In this document: piece by piece, positions 10,504-20,184 of the stretch
Layout: each line of letters begins with the position of its first letter
How positions within the stretch are numbered: position 1 is the stretch's first letter
DNA from: Haemophilus parainfluenzae
GTDB lineage: Bacteria; Pseudomonadota; Gammaproteobacteria; Enterobacterales; Pasteurellaceae
Reading direction: 5' to 3'
Assembly: GCF_003252755.1 (NCBI RefSeq)
Contig: NZ_QEPT01000002.1
Location: 248,001-312,000, forward strand
Length of the DNA: 64,000 bases
Program-made: the position numbers and the translations under genes
The notes under the pieces: generated by a model
Database searches by the model: none
What the model saw: the letters and a program-made list of their open reading frames with translations, nothing else
Told to the model about the DNA's origin: nothing

Positions 10504-10962
10504 ATGACGAGCTTGAAATATAAAAATAATCAATCGGTTCTCGTGGTAATTTATGCGGAAAGCACGCATCGTGTTCTTATGCTTCAACGCCAAGATGATT
10601 CCACTTTTTGGCAATCCGTTACGGGGACACTGGAAACCAATGAAACACCAAGAGAAACAGCAATTCGAGAAGTTTGGGAAGAAGTAGGATTAAAAATAGA
10701 AGAAAATTCGACCGTACTTTTTGATTGTAAAGAGAGTATAGAATTTGAAATTTTTCCGCATTTCCGCTATAAATACGCACCGAATGTAACTCACTGTCAT
10801 GAACATTGGTTTTTATTGGCAGTTGAGCAGGAATTTGAACCGATATTAAGTGAGCATTTGGCGTATCAATGGGTTTCTCCAGAACATGCGATCCAAATGA
10901 CAAAATCGCCGAATAATGCCGAGGCCATCAAAAAATATTTGATGAACGGCTTTCCTCTATAG
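10504..10962 (+). CDS. nudB: Dihydroneopterin triphosphate diphosphatase (Nudix)
   Basis: Removes pyrophosphate from dihydroneopterin triphosphate, an early folate-biosynthesis step. The 152-aa protein carries an exact Nudix box from about residue 40: G, five residues, E, seven residues, then REVWEEVGL. The following FPHFRYKYAPNVTHCHEHWF segment is typical of NudB. It begins at ATG 10504 shortly after a terminator, and is followed at 48 nt by yebC. The order nudB-yebC-ruvC recurs in gamma-proteobacteria. Confidence 0.93.
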   Translation: MTSLKYKNNQSVLVVIYAESTHRVLMLQRQDDSTFWQSVTGTLETNETPRETAIREVWEEVGLKIEENSTVLFDCKESIEFEIFPHFRYKYAPNVTHCHEHWFLLAVEQEFEPILSEHLAYQWVSPEHAIQMTKSPNNAEAIKKYLMNGFPL

Positions 10963-11009
10963 AAGAGGATTTCATTTAAAAACGTTTTTAAGATAAGAAG
11001 GAAAACAAC

Positions 11010-11750
11010 ATGGCAGGCCATAGTAAGTGGGCAAATATTAAACACCGTAAAGCAGCACAAGATGCGCAACGCGGTAAAATTTTTACAAAATTAATTCGTG
11101 AATTAGTCACTGCGGCAAAAATTGGTGGCGGTGATGTCAGTGCGAACCCGCGTCTACGTGCGGCAGTAGATAAAGCCTTATCGAGCAATATGACTCGCGA
11201 CACCATTAACCGTGCGATTGAACGCGGTGTGGGTGGTGGTGATGATACCAATATGGAAACAAGAATTTACGAAGGTTATGGTCCGGGTGGAACTGCTGTG
11301 ATGGTTGAGTGTCTAAGTGACAACGCAAACCGAACCATCTCACAGGTTCGCCCAAGTTTCACTAAATGTGGTGGTAACTTAGGGACTGAAGGTTCTGTGG
11401 GCTACTTATTCAGCAAAAAAGGCTTGATTTTAATTAGCCAAGGTGAAGAAGATGCGTTAATGGAGGCAGCAATTGAAGCCGGTGCAGATGATGTTCAACC
11501 GCAAGATGATGGATCATTTGAAATCTATACCGCGTGGGAAGATTTAGGTTCTGTGCGCGATGCAATCGAAGCAGCAGGATTTAAAATTGATAACGCAGAA
11601 GTGACAATGATTCCATCAACAACAGTTGATCTTGATCTTGAAACTGCGCCTAAATTGTTGCGTTTAATTGACATGTTAGAAGACTGTGACGATGTACAAA
11701 ACGTATATCATAACGGTGAAATTAGTGATGAAGTTGCAGCTCAGCTGTAA
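11010..11750 (+). CDS. yebC: YebC/PmpR family protein
   Basis: Member of the TACO1/YebC family, described variously as a DNA-binding regulator and as a ribosome-associated factor that helps translation of difficult stretches. The 246-aa protein has the diagnostic N-terminus [19 protein letters not shown] and the [20 protein letters not shown] core. The AAGGA-containing leader and spacing to ruvC support its place in the nudB-yebC-ruv block. Confidence 0.96.
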   Translation: MAGHSKWANIKHRKAAQDAQRGKIFTKLIRELVTAAKIGGGDVSANPRLRAAVDKALSSNMTRDTINRAIERGVGGGDDTNMETRIYEGYGPGGTAVMVECLSDNANRTISQVRPSFTKCGGNLGTEGSVGYLFSKKGLILISQGEEDALMEAAIEAGADDVQPQDDGSFEIYTAWEDLGSVRDAIEAAGFKIDNAEVTMIPSTTVDLDLETAPKLLRLIDMLEDCDDVQNVYHNGEISDEVAAQL

Positions 11751-11767
11751 TTTTAAGGAGATTTAGA

Positions 11768-12202
11768 ATGAAATTAGCTAAAGTATTACCTGCAATGGCC
11801 GCTCTTGTTGTTTTATCAGCTTGTGCAAGCGAAGCACCAAAAGTAGAAAACAAAGCAGAGCAAGCTGCAGCAACTACTGTAACGGATAAAACAGTAGTTT
11901 ATACTTGTAACAAGAAAACTGTAACTGCAGTTTATCAATTCGAAAACCAAGAGCCAACAGCGGCAATGGTAATGGTAGGCAACAAAGTTGTTGCGAAAGA
12001 TTTCGCTCGTGATGCAGCTCAAAAAGACTTCACTTCATTTACTTCTGGCAAATATGTTTGGAACGTAGACAGTGGTTTAACTTTAGATAAATTTGATTCT
12101 GTTGCGCCAGTGAATCTTTTAATCAAAGGCAAAAAAGCAGATAAAATTGTTGTGAAAAACTGTGATGTAGATGCAAAAGCAACTGCAAAAGCAAACCAAT
12201 AA
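11768..12202 (+). CDS. Lipoprotein, ACP/MliC-like lysozyme-inhibitor family
   Basis: Small envelope lipoprotein, 144 aa. A signal peptide ends in the lipobox VLSAC with the acylated Cys near residue 19. The mature part has the pattern of the MliC/adhesin-complex-protein fold: KTVVYTCNKK, then a central beta-rich segment with TSFTSGKYVW, and a final IVVKNC, so two Cys could form a disulfide. The layout resembles Neisseria ACP, which inhibits C-type lysozyme. Function here is inferred. It starts 15 nt after yebC with an AAGGAG site and ends in a strong terminator, so it may be read with yebC. Confidence 0.65.
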   Translation: MKLAKVLPAMAALVVLSACASEAPKVENKAEQAAATTVTDKTVVYTCNKKTVTAVYQFENQEPTAAMVMVGNKVVAKDFARDAAQKDFTSFTSGKYVWNVDSGLTLDKFDSVAPVNLLIKGKKADKIVVKNCDVDAKATAKANQ

Positions 12203-12212
12203 TTAACGCTAA

Positions 12213-12244
12213 AAACGGCCGGCATTGACCGGCCGTTTATTTTT
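12213..12244 (+). terminator. Terminator between the lipoprotein gene and ruvC
   Basis: AAACGGCCGG (12213-12222) and CCGGCCGTTT (12229-12238) make a GC-rich stem followed by ATTTTT. It is not built from the uptake signal. Confidence 0.9.
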
Positions 12245-12252
12245 GAGAGTTT

Positions 12253-12825
12253 ATGAGTATTATTTTAGGCATTGACCCAGGTTCTCGTGTAACGGGTTAT
12301 GGTGTGATTAGACAAAATGGTCGACATTTAGAATATCTCGGCAGTGGAGCAATCCGCACGCAGGTAGAGGATTTACCTACACGCTTAAAACGAATTTATG
12401 CTGGCGTGACAGAAATCATCACACAATTCCAGCCCGATATGTTTGCTATTGAACAAGTGTTTATGGCTAAAAATGCGGATTCAGCTTTAAAACTGGGGCA
12501 AGCACGTGGTACGGCGATTGTGGCAGCTGTGAATCAGGATTTACCTGTATTTGAATATGCGGCTCGTTTGGTGAAACAGACTGTCGTAGGGATTGGTTCT
12601 GCAGATAAAGTTCAAGTACAAGATATGGTGACACGAATTTTGAAGCTCTCAGATAAACCTCAGGCAGATGCGGCAGATGCTTTAGCTATTGCCATCACTC
12701 ATGCTCATACCATTCAACATTCCTTGCATATTGCTGGCTCGGTCAAAACCACAGAAACACATGAAAAAATGACCGCACTTTTAAAAACAAGATACAGCCG
12801 AGGTCGATTTAGATTAAAAATTTAA
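12253..12825 (+). CDS. ruvC: Holliday junction resolvase RuvC
   Basis: Homodimeric endonuclease that cuts four-way junctions left by RuvAB branch migration. The 190-aa RNase H-fold protein carries the catalytic acidic residues in [21 protein letters not shown] and [11 protein letters not shown]. The ATG overlaps the end of a terminator region and has a GAGAG upstream. The C-terminal tail contains an uptake signal in coding sequence. Confidence 0.97.
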   Translation: MSIILGIDPGSRVTGYGVIRQNGRHLEYLGSGAIRTQVEDLPTRLKRIYAGVTEIITQFQPDMFAIEQVFMAKNADSALKLGQARGTAIVAAVNQDLPVFEYAARLVKQTVVGIGSADKVQVQDMVTRILKLSDKPQADAADALAIAITHAHTIQHSLHIAGSVKTTETHEKMTALLKTRYSRGRFRLKI

Positions 12826-12850
12826 CTGGATTAATATCCAGTTTTATTTT
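12824..12850 (+). terminator. Hairpin between ruvC and ruvA
   Basis: AACTGGAT (12824-12831) and ATCCAGTT (12836-12843) precede a T-rich stretch. It may separate ruvC from ruvAB transcription or only reduce it. Confidence 0.6.
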
Positions 12851-12884
12851 ATTCTATGCAAAATTTTTTTTACATGGAAATCTT

Positions 12885-13496
12885 ATGATTGGTCGTTTAA
12901 AAGGCATCTTATTAGAAAAACAACCTCCTGAAATTTTGCTTGATGTACAAGGCGTCGGTTACGAATTATTGTTACCAATGACCAGTTTTTATGACTTACC
13001 AGAAATCGGGCAAGAAACCACTTTATTTACCCATCTTGTTGTGCGTGAAGATGCTCATCTTCTTTTTGGATTCGCCCAAAAAACTGACCGCACTTTATTC
13101 CGTGAATTAATTAAAACCAATGGTGTTGGTCCTAAATTGGCACTCGCAATTTTATCTGCAATGTCAGTAGAGCAGTTTGCTTACGCTATTGAGCGAGAAG
13201 AACTGTCAAAATTAGTTAAAATTCCTGGTGTGGGCAAGAAAACGGCTGAACGCTTATTGGTGGAGTTAAAAGGGAAGTTTAAAGATGTTCGCCAAAGTGA
13301 TTTCTTTGTGGAGAGCAAGCATATTCCTTCAACTTCAGAATTACGTCAAGCGGAGAGCTCAGCTGATGAAGCGGTTGCTGCGCTGATTGCGTTAGGCTAT
13401 AAACCAACCGATGCTGAAAAAATGGTGAAAAAAGTCGCTAAAGCGGATTTAAGCAGTGAGCAATTAATTCGTGAAGCCTTAAAAGCCGCATTATAA
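12885..13496 (+). CDS. ruvA: Holliday junction DNA helicase subunit RuvA
   Basis: Tetramer that binds Holliday junctions and loads RuvB. The 203-aa protein has an N-terminal OB fold ([12 protein letters not shown]), paired helix-hairpin-helix motifs ([13 protein letters not shown] and [13 protein letters not shown]) and a C-terminal three-helix RuvB-binding domain. It lies 13 nt before ruvB. Confidence 0.97.
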   Translation: MIGRLKGILLEKQPPEILLDVQGVGYELLLPMTSFYDLPEIGQETTLFTHLVVREDAHLLFGFAQKTDRTLFRELIKTNGVGPKLALAILSAMSVEQFAYAIEREELSKLVKIPGVGKKTAERLLVELKGKFKDVRQSDFFVESKHIPSTSELRQAESSADEAVAALIALGYKPTDAEKMVKKVAKADLSSEQLIREALKAAL

Positions 13497-13509
13497 AGAT
13501 TAAATAGAT

Positions 13510-14517
13510 ATGATCGAAGCAGATAGAATTATTAGCAGTCAGGCAAAGATGGATGAAGATGTTATCGATCGTGCGATTCGTCCAAAGCTTTTAGCTGATT
13601 ATGTGGGACAGCCGCAAGTGCGAGAGCAAATGGATATTTTTATTAAGGCGGCAAAATTGCGTCAAGATGCCTTAGATCATCTTTTGATCTTCGGCCCTCC
13701 AGGTTTAGGAAAAACGACGCTAGCTAATATTGTGGCAAATGAAATGGGTGTGAATATTCGCACAACATCGGGGCCTGTGCTTGAAAAAGCCGGCGATTTG
13801 GCAGCAATGCTGACAAATCTTGAACCCCATGATGTGTTGTTTATTGATGAAATTCACCGTCTTTCTCCTGCGATTGAAGAAGTGCTTTATCCCGCAATGG
13901 AAGATTATCAGCTAGATATTATGATCGGCGAAGGACCAGCGGCACGTTCAATTAAATTGGATTTACCACCTTTCACATTAATTGGTGCAACAACTCGAGC
14001 GGGTTCTTTAACTTCGCCACTACGTGATCGTTTTGGTATTGTTCAGCGTTTAGAATTTTATTCCGTTGAAGATTTAACTTCTATTGTGACAAGAAGTGCC
14101 TCTTGCTTAAATCTGGAATTAGAAGATAAAGCCGCTTTTGAAGTGGCTCGTCGTTCACGTGGCACCCCTCGTATTGCAAACCGTTTATTGCGTCGCGTTC
14201 GAGATTTTGCTGATGTGCGTAATGATGGCATTATTTCGGCAGATATTGCGAAACAAGCGCTTTCAATGTTAGATGTAGATGATGCGGGCTTTGATTACTT
14301 AGATAGAAAATTGCTTACCGCAGTGATTGAACGTTTTGATGGTGGACCAGTTGGGTTAGATAACTTGGCTGCAGCAATAGGTGAAGAACGAGACACTATC
14401 GAGGATGTTTTAGAACCTTACTTGATTCAACAAGGATTTTTACAGCGTACGCCTCGAGGCCGAATTGCGACCTCGTTAACTTATCGACACTTCGGACTTC
14501 AGAAGCCGTCAGAATAA
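13510..14517 (+). CDS. ruvB: Holliday junction DNA helicase motor RuvB
   Basis: AAA+ hexameric motor that drives branch migration. The 335-aa protein has Walker [11 protein letters not shown], Walker [11 protein letters not shown], the arginine-finger region [16 protein letters not shown] and a C-terminal winged helix ([14 protein letters not shown]). It is followed by a perfect palindromic terminator. Confidence 0.98.
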   Translation: MIEADRIISSQAKMDEDVIDRAIRPKLLADYVGQPQVREQMDIFIKAAKLRQDALDHLLIFGPPGLGKTTLANIVANEMGVNIRTTSGPVLEKAGDLAAMLTNLEPHDVLFIDEIHRLSPAIEEVLYPAMEDYQLDIMIGEGPAARSIKLDLPPFTLIGATTRAGSLTSPLRDRFGIVQRLEFYSVEDLTSIVTRSASCLNLELEDKAAFEVARRSRGTPRIANRLLRRVRDFADVRNDGIISADIAKQALSMLDVDDAGFDYLDRKLLTAVIERFDGGPVGLDNLAAAIGEERDTIEDVLEPYLIQQGFLQRTPRGRIATSLTYRHFGLQKPSE

Positions 14518-14527
14518 GAGATAGAAA

Positions 14528-14563
14528 AAAGGACATATTGATATCAATATGTCCTTTCTTTTT
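14528..14563. terminator. Bidirectional terminator between ruvB and the 103-aa secreted gene
   Basis: A near-continuous palindrome spans 14528-14557, with arms AAAGGACATATTGA and TCAATATGTCCTTT. A-rich sequence flanks it on one side and T-rich on the other, so it can serve both convergent genes. Confidence 0.88.
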
Positions 14564-14572
14564 GAAACCTGC

Positions 14573-14884
14573 TTAGTTAGTTCCTTCAGTATAGCTCTTC
14601 ATGCTATTTAATCTTGCTAAACCCACATCACAGCTTTTTTGTTGAGTCGCTAATTCCATCTCGAGAATTTGCTGTTTGCTTTGATTAAGTTTACTTTTGA
14701 TTTTACCTACTTGAGTATGAGTGCCAGGCTGTTTTTCTGCTTGAGCAATCAAATTTTCTGTTTCTTTAAATAACTGTGTACATTGTTGTGGAAGAGCAGC
14801 TTTGTTTTCTGTAAGAGGTGCTGCGGTGGCAGATAATGCCATAGAACCGAAAAGTGCAGTCAAAATTACGCAAATTTTTTTCAT
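14573..14884 (-). CDS. Small secreted protein, DUF5339-like
   Basis: A 103-aa protein with a clean Sec signal peptide ending SATAA and a mature helical domain of about 80 residues. That domain has two cysteines, in LPQQCTQLF and QKSCDVGL, which could form one disulfide. The shape resembles the small periplasmic DUF5339 proteins of Pasteurellaceae; this is from memory and unverified. It is convergent with ruvB and divergent from cydA. Confidence 0.65.
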   Translation of the reverse strand: MKKICVILTALFGSMALSATAAPLTENKAALPQQCTQLFKETENLIAQAEKQPGTHTQVGKIKSKLNQSKQQILEMELATQQKSCDVGLARLNSMKSYTEGTN

Positions 14885-15342
14885 TGTAAATCCCTACAAA
14901 TCTCTCCAAATATTATTAGGCTAAAAAATAGCAAAATCTTGCAGCCCTGTCTAGTGATTATTTTGTCCATTTTTTTTAAATAAAGTTTCCTTGTGATAGA
15001 TAAATTTTTCCATTTTGAGCAAAAAATACAGAATTTGATGTGGATCAATTTTGTCATTGTTATGCAAAATAGGGTATTTTGTAACTTATATCAAAAAATG
15101 TGATCAATATAACGGTTTTTTCTATTTTTTATCCGCATAAATAGTAGTAGAATATGGCAAAATTTTGAATGTTTATATTGTAATCGGTTACTGCATTCTG
15201 TTTTGAGAATAGAAAAGGCAATTATTACGTAAATAATTCAATGTTTCTTAACGACTTTTGTTGAGTAGTTTGGGGTGATTATTTGGGATTATCCTTGGTA
15301 ATCATAAAGTGAAAATCTTGTAGATTTATACAAGGAGTTGAG
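14885..15342 (+). other. 458-bp regulatory region upstream of cydA
   Basis: No ORF with coding character. The stretch is AT-rich and carries a consensus FNR box (15035-15048) and a further ATCAA half-site near 15110. A long leader precedes the cydA AGGAG. I could not place the promoter with confidence. Confidence 0.6.
15035..15048. promoter_or_regulatory. FNR-type binding site upstream of cydABX
   Basis: TTGATGTGGATCAA is an exact TTGAT-N4-ATCAA consensus. FNR is the oxygen-sensing regulator that commonly controls cydAB in gamma-proteobacteria. The site is about 300 nt upstream of the cydA start, so it implies either a long leader or an upstream promoter. Confidence 0.8.
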
Positions 15343-16908
15343 ATGTTAGACGTTGTTGATCTCTCACGCTTGCAGTTTGCGTTAACTGCGTTATATCACT
15401 TCATTTTTGTACCATTAACATTAGGTTTATCTTTCGTTCTTGTGATCATGGAAACCATTTATGTTAAAACGGGCAAAGAAGTATATAAAGATATGACTAA
15501 ATTCTGGGGTAAGTTATTTGGTATTAACTTTGCTCTAGGGGTAACGACCGGTATTATCATGGAGTTCCAATTCGGGACAAACTGGTCTTATTATTCTCAC
15601 TATGTAGGTGATATTTTCGGTGCGCCATTAGCGATCGAAGCATTACTTGCATTCTTCTTAGAATCCACTTTCGTGGGTCTATTCTTCTTTGGTTGGGATC
15701 GTTTAACTAAAGGTAAACACTTACTCGCAACTTACTGCGTAGCCTTTGGTTCAAACCTTTCTGCAATGTGGATTTTAGTGGCAAATGGTTGGATGCAACA
15801 TCCAGTAGCAGCAGAATTTAACTTTGAAACCGTTCGTATGGAGATGACCAGCTTCTTAGATCTTTGGTTAAACCCAGTTGCGCAAAGTAAATTCTTACAT
15901 ACATTAACAGCAGGTTATTCAACTGGTGCTATGTTTGTATTAGGTATTAGTGCATTCTATTTATTAAAAGGCCGTGATATTGGTTTTGCTAAACGTTCAT
16001 TCTCTGTAGCAGCAACCTTTGGCTTTATCGCAGCATCAGCAGTATTAATTATGGGTGATGAATCAGGTTACGACATCGGTAAAGCACAACCTGTGAAATT
16101 AGCTGCAATGGAAGCTGAGTTTGAAACTCATCCTGCACCAGCCCCATTCCACCCAGTGGCGATTCCAAATACTGCAGAAATGAAAAATGATTTTGCGATT
16201 GAAATCCCATATTTAGGTGGTTTAATTGCAACGCGTTCTTTAGACACTGAAATCGTTGGTTTGAAAGAAATTCAAGCAAAAAATGAAGGCCGTGTTCGTA
16301 ACGGTATGGTTGCTTATGATTTATTCACACAATTAAAAGCAGAGAAAAAATCAGCAGGCCAAGTAAATCCAGAAACTAAAGCAAAATTTGATGAAGTTAA
16401 AGGTGATTTAGGTTTCGGTTTATTATTAAAACGTTACACAGATAAAGTTGTAGATGCAACGGATGAACAAATTAAACAAGCAGCACGTGATACTATTCCA
16501 AACGTAGGTCCTAACTTCTGGGCGTTCCGTGGTATGTTAGCAGCAGGCGGTTTAATTATTTTACTGACCTTTGGTGCATTTGTTCAAAATTTACGTAACA
16601 AAGTGACTTCCTCTCGCTTATTACTTAAAGCATTGCTTTGGGGTATCCCATTGCCAATCTTAGCGATTGAATTTGGTTGGTTCTTAGCTGAATTTGGTCG
16701 TCAACCGTGGGCGATTTATGAAGTATTACCGGTAGGTGTGTCTGCTTCTAACTTGAGTGTAGGTGACCTATGGTTCTCTATCGGTTTAATTTGTGTACTT
16801 TACTTCTTCTTCATTATTGCGGAAATGTATTTGATGTTTAAATATGCACGTTTAGGTCCGAGTGCATTGAAAACCGGCAAATACTATTTTGAGCAATCAT
16901 CTAAATAA
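15343..16908 (+). CDS. cydA: Cytochrome bd quinol oxidase subunit I
   Basis: Subunit of the high-affinity terminal oxidase that reduces O2 with quinol in the inner membrane. The 521-aa protein has His19 in [15 protein letters not shown], the heme b595 axial ligand position, and the periplasmic Q-loop after about residue 250 in a long form as in E. coli. The AGGAG lies 8 nt before the ATG. cydB follows after 14 nt and cydX and ybgE after that, a standard operon. Confidence 0.98.
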   Translation: MLDVVDLSRLQFALTALYHFIFVPLTLGLSFVLVIMETIYVKTGKEVYKDMTKFWGKLFGINFALGVTTGIIMEFQFGTNWSYYSHYVGDIFGAPLAIEALLAFFLESTFVGLFFFGWDRLTKGKHLLATYCVAFGSNLSAMWILVANGWMQHPVAAEFNFETVRMEMTSFLDLWLNPVAQSKFLHTLTAGYSTGAMFVLGISAFYLLKGRDIGFAKRSFSVAATFGFIAASAVLIMGDESGYDIGKAQPVKLAAMEAEFETHPAPAPFHPVAIPNTAEMKNDFAIEIPYLGGLIATRSLDTEIVGLKEIQAKNEGRVRNGMVAYDLFTQLKAEKKSAGQVNPETKAKFDEVKGDLGFGLLLKRYTDKVVDATDEQIKQAARDTIPNVGPNFWAFRGMLAAGGLIILLTFGAFVQNLRNKVTSSRLLLKALLWGIPLPILAIEFGWFLAEFGRQPWAIYEVLPVGVSASNLSVGDLWFSIGLICVLYFFFIIAEMYLMFKYARLGPSALKTGKYYFEQSSK

Positions 16909-16922
16909 GCAGGAGATGAATT

Positions 16923-18062
16923 ATGCTTGATTATGAAATTCTACGTATTATTTGGTGGGTGCTAGTTATCGTATTGCTTATCGGCTTCTCTGTAACAGAT
17001 GGATTCGATATGGGCGTAACCGCACTTTTACCAGTAGCAGGTAAGAAAGAAGTAGAAAGACGTATTATGATTAACTCTATTGCTCCACACTGGGATGGTA
17101 ACCAAGTTTGGTTATTAACTGCTGGTGGTGCAATCTTTGCGGCATGGCCGATTGTTTATTCTGTAGCGTTTTCAGGTTTCTATATTGCCTTATTCCTTGT
17201 GTTAGCTGCGTTATTCTTCCGTCCAATTGGTTTTGAATATCGTGCGAAAATTGATAATCCAACATGGCGTGCGATGTGGGATTGGGGCTTGTTTGCGGGG
17301 GGGTTTGTGCCTGCATTAGTATTCGGTGTGGCATTTGGTAATTTATTACAAGGTGTGCCATTTGAATTAAATGAGCTTTCACAAGCAACTTACACCGGTT
17401 CTTTCTTTGCATTATTAAACCCATTTGCATTACTTTGTGGTGTGTTAAGCCTTGCAATGTTAGTGACTCACGGTGCAAACTGGTTACAAATGAAAACCAC
17501 TGCAGCATTGCGTGATCGTGCAAGAGCGATTACACAAATTGGTGCATTAGTAACATTAATTACTTTTATACTTGCCGGTGTGTGGCTTTCTTTCAAAGAA
17601 GGTTATGTTGTAACTAGCACTATCGATCACTTTGCAGCATCAGCGCCAGCTTCAGGTAAAGAAGTGGCAGTTGAAGCAGGTGCATGGTTCAAAAACTTCA
17701 ATGAAAATCCAGCTTTATGGGCATTCCCAGTATTAGCTGTGGTAGGTGCATTATTAAATGTGGTTGCATCTAAAGCAAATCGTTGTGGTTTTGCGTTCTT
17801 CTTCTCTGTATTAACAATGGCAGGTGTGATTATTACTGCGGCAGTATCAATGTTCCCATTTGTAATGCCTTCAAGTACTCATCCAGAACAAAGCTTGTTA
17901 ATGTGGGATGCAACGTCAAGTGAATTAACATTAACTTTAATGTTCTACTTGGCATTAGTATTTGTTTCCATCTCATTGCTTTACACCATTTGGTCATACT
18001 ACAAAATGTTTGGTCGCTTGGATGAAAGCTTTGTTGAAGACAACAAAAACTCATTATACTAA
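16923..18062 (+). CDS. cydB: Cytochrome bd quinol oxidase subunit II
   Basis: Partner of CydA in the bd oxidase. The 379-aa protein begins MLDYEILRIIWWVLV and has conserved FSVTDGFDMG and HWDGNQVWLL segments in the first helices. The AGGAGATG site before the ATG and short intergenic spacing show co-transcription with cydA. Confidence 0.98.
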   Translation: MLDYEILRIIWWVLVIVLLIGFSVTDGFDMGVTALLPVAGKKEVERRIMINSIAPHWDGNQVWLLTAGGAIFAAWPIVYSVAFSGFYIALFLVLAALFFRPIGFEYRAKIDNPTWRAMWDWGLFAGGFVPALVFGVAFGNLLQGVPFELNELSQATYTGSFFALLNPFALLCGVLSLAMLVTHGANWLQMKTTAALRDRARAITQIGALVTLITFILAGVWLSFKEGYVVTSTIDHFAASAPASGKEVAVEAGAWFKNFNENPALWAFPVLAVVGALLNVVASKANRCGFAFFFSVLTMAGVIITAAVSMFPFVMPSSTHPEQSLLMWDATSSELTLTLMFYLALVFVSISLLYTIWSYYKMFGRLDESFVEDNKNSLY

Positions 18063-18073
18063 GGAGAAACAAT

Positions 18074-18172
18074 ATGTTATATGTAATTTGGGTAGTGGGT
18101 GTGTTGGCTGCAATTATGGTGAGTGCTAAATTAACCATTGGTAAAGAAAAGTCAGGTAAATTTGACGAGTAA
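18074..18172 (+). CDS. cydX: Cytochrome bd oxidase small subunit CydX
   Basis: A 32-aa single-helix protein (start MLYVIWVVGVLAAIMVSAKL) that stabilises the hemes of cytochrome bd. It lies 11 nt after cydB behind AAGGAG. The stop codon TAA shares its last A with the ATG of ybgE (TAATG), indicating translational coupling. Confidence 0.93.
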   Translation: MLYVIWVVGVLAAIMVSAKLTIGKEKSGKFDE

Positions 18173-18462
18173 TGATGATTAATTCGCTCTATCAATTAAG
18201 TAATAAGGGTTCCTTGCGAACCCTTTCGTTTATTTTGGCGTTATTTTTGACCGCGGCTTTCTTTTTAAATTTAAATCAATTTTCGACCGCACTTCGTACT
18301 GCACATCCCGCTTGGATTCTTGTGATTTTTTGGGGATTGATTAATTTGTGGATTCACGGTATCGGATTTGAAATTCGCCGAGCAATATGGCAGCTTGTTT
18401 TCTTGCCATTTATTGGTTATTTCACCACAATAATTGCCATTGTTCAGCATTGGTTACTATAG
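18172..18462 (+). CDS. ybgE: Cyd operon protein YbgE
   Basis: A 96-aa inner-membrane protein of unknown precise role, encoded with cydABX in many gamma-proteobacteria. Three hydrophobic helices flank the conserved WIHGIGFEIRR segment. The first of two adjacent ATG codons (18172, 18175) overlaps the cydX stop and is preferred because of the coupling. Confidence 0.88.
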   Translation: MMINSLYQLSNKGSLRTLSFILALFLTAAFFLNLNQFSTALRTAHPAWILVIFWGLINLWIHGIGFEIRRAIWQLVFLPFIGYFTTIIAIVQHWLL

Positions 18463-18533
18463 AAACTCTAGATAAATATTGTTATTTGGCGCTTGCACAT
18501 CTAATGAACAGGTTCTAAAATAAGCGGCTTGTT

Positions 18534-18962
18534 ATGGCTAATAATTTGAGCATTATTTTGAATAACCAATGTTTTACCTTTCCGGTTCGTGTCTATTATG
18601 AGGACACGGATGCAGGCGGAGTAGTGTATCACGCACGTTACTTACATTTCTTTGAGCGTGCGCGAACTGAATATTTAAGAACGCTTAATTTTTCCCAACA
18701 ATCATTATTGCAGGAACAACAGTTAGCTTTTGTGGTCAAAACCATGTCTATTGACTATTGTATTCCGGCAAAATTGGATGATTATCTTATTGTCGAAACT
18801 GAAATAACAGCAGTGAAAGGAGCAACAATTCTCTTTGAACAGCGGTTAGTTCGTGAGACAGTGGTGTTATCGAAGGCTACTGTTAAGGTAGCCTGTGTTG
18901 ATCTAGGCAAAATGAAACCTGTCGCAATTCCTGAAGAATTAAAAGCGGCATTTTTAAAGTAA
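18534..18962 (+). CDS. ybgC: Acyl-CoA thioesterase YbgC
   Basis: Hotdog-fold thioesterase at the head of the tol-pal operon. The 142-aa protein has the active-site stretch [20 protein letters not shown], whose Asp and His are typical of the 4HBT/YbgC family. It is followed after 20 nt by tolQ, as in most gamma-proteobacteria. The start at 18534 retains the [11 protein letters not shown] core with a 16-residue extension. Confidence 0.94.
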   Translation: MANNLSIILNNQCFTFPVRVYYEDTDAGGVVYHARYLHFFERARTEYLRTLNFSQQSLLQEQQLAFVVKTMSIDYCIPAKLDDYLIVETEITAVKGATILFEQRLVRETVVLSKATVKVACVDLGKMKPVAIPEELKAAFLK

Positions 18963-18982
18963 ATAACTTTTCGGAGTATGCA

Positions 18983-19669
18983 ATGACTGCAGAATTGAAC
19001 TTTTTAGATCTTTTTTTAAAAGCGAGTATCGTTGTTCAACTTGTAATTGTGATCTTAATTTCGTTTTCAATTATTTCTTGGGCAATCATCATTCAACGTA
19101 GCCGTATTTTGACGAGCGCGTTAAAAGAAGCGAACACTTTTGAAGATCGCTTCTGGTCTGGTGAAGATTTAAACAAACTTTATGATGGTTTATCTAATCG
19201 TCGTGAAGTATTAACGGGTAGCGAACAAATTTTCTTTGTCGGCTTTAAAGAATTCTCTCGCTTAAAACAAGTGAATGCAGATGCTCCAGAAGCGATCATC
19301 AAAGGTACGACTCGTGCAATGAACCTTGCGATGAATCGTGAAGTAGAAGCGCTTGAAAGCCGTGTACCTTTCTTAGCAACAGTTGCTTCTGTAAGTCCAT
19401 ATATCGGTTTATTTGGTACCGTTTGGGGGATCATGCACGCATTTATGGCATTAAGTGGTGCAAAACAAGCAACATTACAAATGGTTGCTCCAGGTATCGC
19501 AGAAGCCTTGATCGCAACCGCAATCGGTTTGTTTGCGGCGATTCCGGCTGTAATGGCATATAACCGTTTAAGCTTACGTGTAAATGCGATTGAACAAAAT
19601 TATGGTAACTTCATTGATGAATTCACCACAATTTTACATCGTCAAGCTTTTGGTAAAGCGCCCCATTAA
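18983..19669 (+). CDS. tolQ: Tol-Pal system protein TolQ
   Basis: Proton-channel component of the TolQRA motor that energises outer-membrane constriction at division. The 228-aa protein has three predicted helices: near residues 15-35, and two in the C-terminal half around [20 protein letters not shown] and [20 protein letters not shown] precedes the ATG. An inverted uptake-signal hairpin separates it from tolR. Confidence 0.97.
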   Translation: MTAELNFLDLFLKASIVVQLVIVILISFSIISWAIIIQRSRILTSALKEANTFEDRFWSGEDLNKLYDGLSNRREVLTGSEQIFFVGFKEFSRLKQVNADAPEAIIKGTTRAMNLAMNREVEALESRVPFLATVASVSPYIGLFGTVWGIMHAFMALSGAKQATLQMVAPGIAEALIATAIGLFAAIPAVMAYNRLSLRVNAIEQNYGNFIDEFTTILHRQAFGKAPH

Positions 19670-19686
19670 AAATCAATGAAAAATTG

Positions 19687-19719
19687 ACCGCACTTGATTA
19701 ATCAGACGAAAAGTGCGGT
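19687..19719 (+). repeat. Inverted uptake-signal pair between tolQ and tolR
   Basis: ACCGCACTT (19687-19695) and AAGTGCGGT (19711-19719) can form a 9-bp stem. No T-run follows, so it is more likely an mRNA processing or stability hairpin inside the operon than a terminator. Confidence 0.75.
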
Positions 19720-19747
19720 GGATTTTAGCGAAGTTTTAGAGGAAATT

Positions 19748-20167
19748 ATGGCTCGTCGTCAGCGTAAAGACATTAAATCTGAAATTAACATTGTGCCATT
19801 TCTCGATGTTCTTTTAGTTTTGGTGTTAATTTTTATGGCAACCGCGCCGATTATCAGTCAGAGCGTTCAAGTGGAACTCCCTGATTCGGTGCAAAGTCAA
19901 AATGTATCAAATGAAGATAAAACACCGGTTATCTTAGAAGTAGCAGGTGTAGGGCAGTATTCGATTTCTATTGGTGGTCAACGCCAAGAAGGACTTAACG
20001 AAGAAATGGTAACCCAATTATCAAAACAAGAATTTGATAAAGACAATAACACAATGTTCTTAGTGGGCGGAGCAAAAGATGTACCTTATGAAGAAGTGAT
20101 TAAAGCACTGAATTTACTACATCTTGCCGGCATTAAGTCTGTGGGTTTAATGACCAATCCAATTTAA
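19748..20167 (+). CDS. tolR: Tol-Pal system protein TolR
   Basis: Single-helix partner of TolQ, 139 aa. The start is placed at ATG 19748 (MARRQRKDIKSEINIVPF) because GAGGA lies at the right distance and the N-terminus then matches TolR. A longer frame from 19694 would add 18 residues that run through the uptake-signal hairpin. The helix LDVLLVLVLIFMATAP contains the conserved proton-path Asp. Confidence 0.95.
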   Translation: MARRQRKDIKSEINIVPFLDVLLVLVLIFMATAPIISQSVQVELPDSVQSQNVSNEDKTPVILEVAGVGQYSISIGGQRQEGLNEEMVTQLSKQEFDKDNNTMFLVGGAKDVPYEEVIKALNLLHLAGIKSVGLMTNPI

Positions 20168-20184
20168 GATAAGTAGGTAAAACC

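Noticed and set aside
19694-19747. Upstream start for tolR
   Set aside because: It would translate the uptake-signal hairpin and add residues absent from TolR; ATG 19748 has a proper site.
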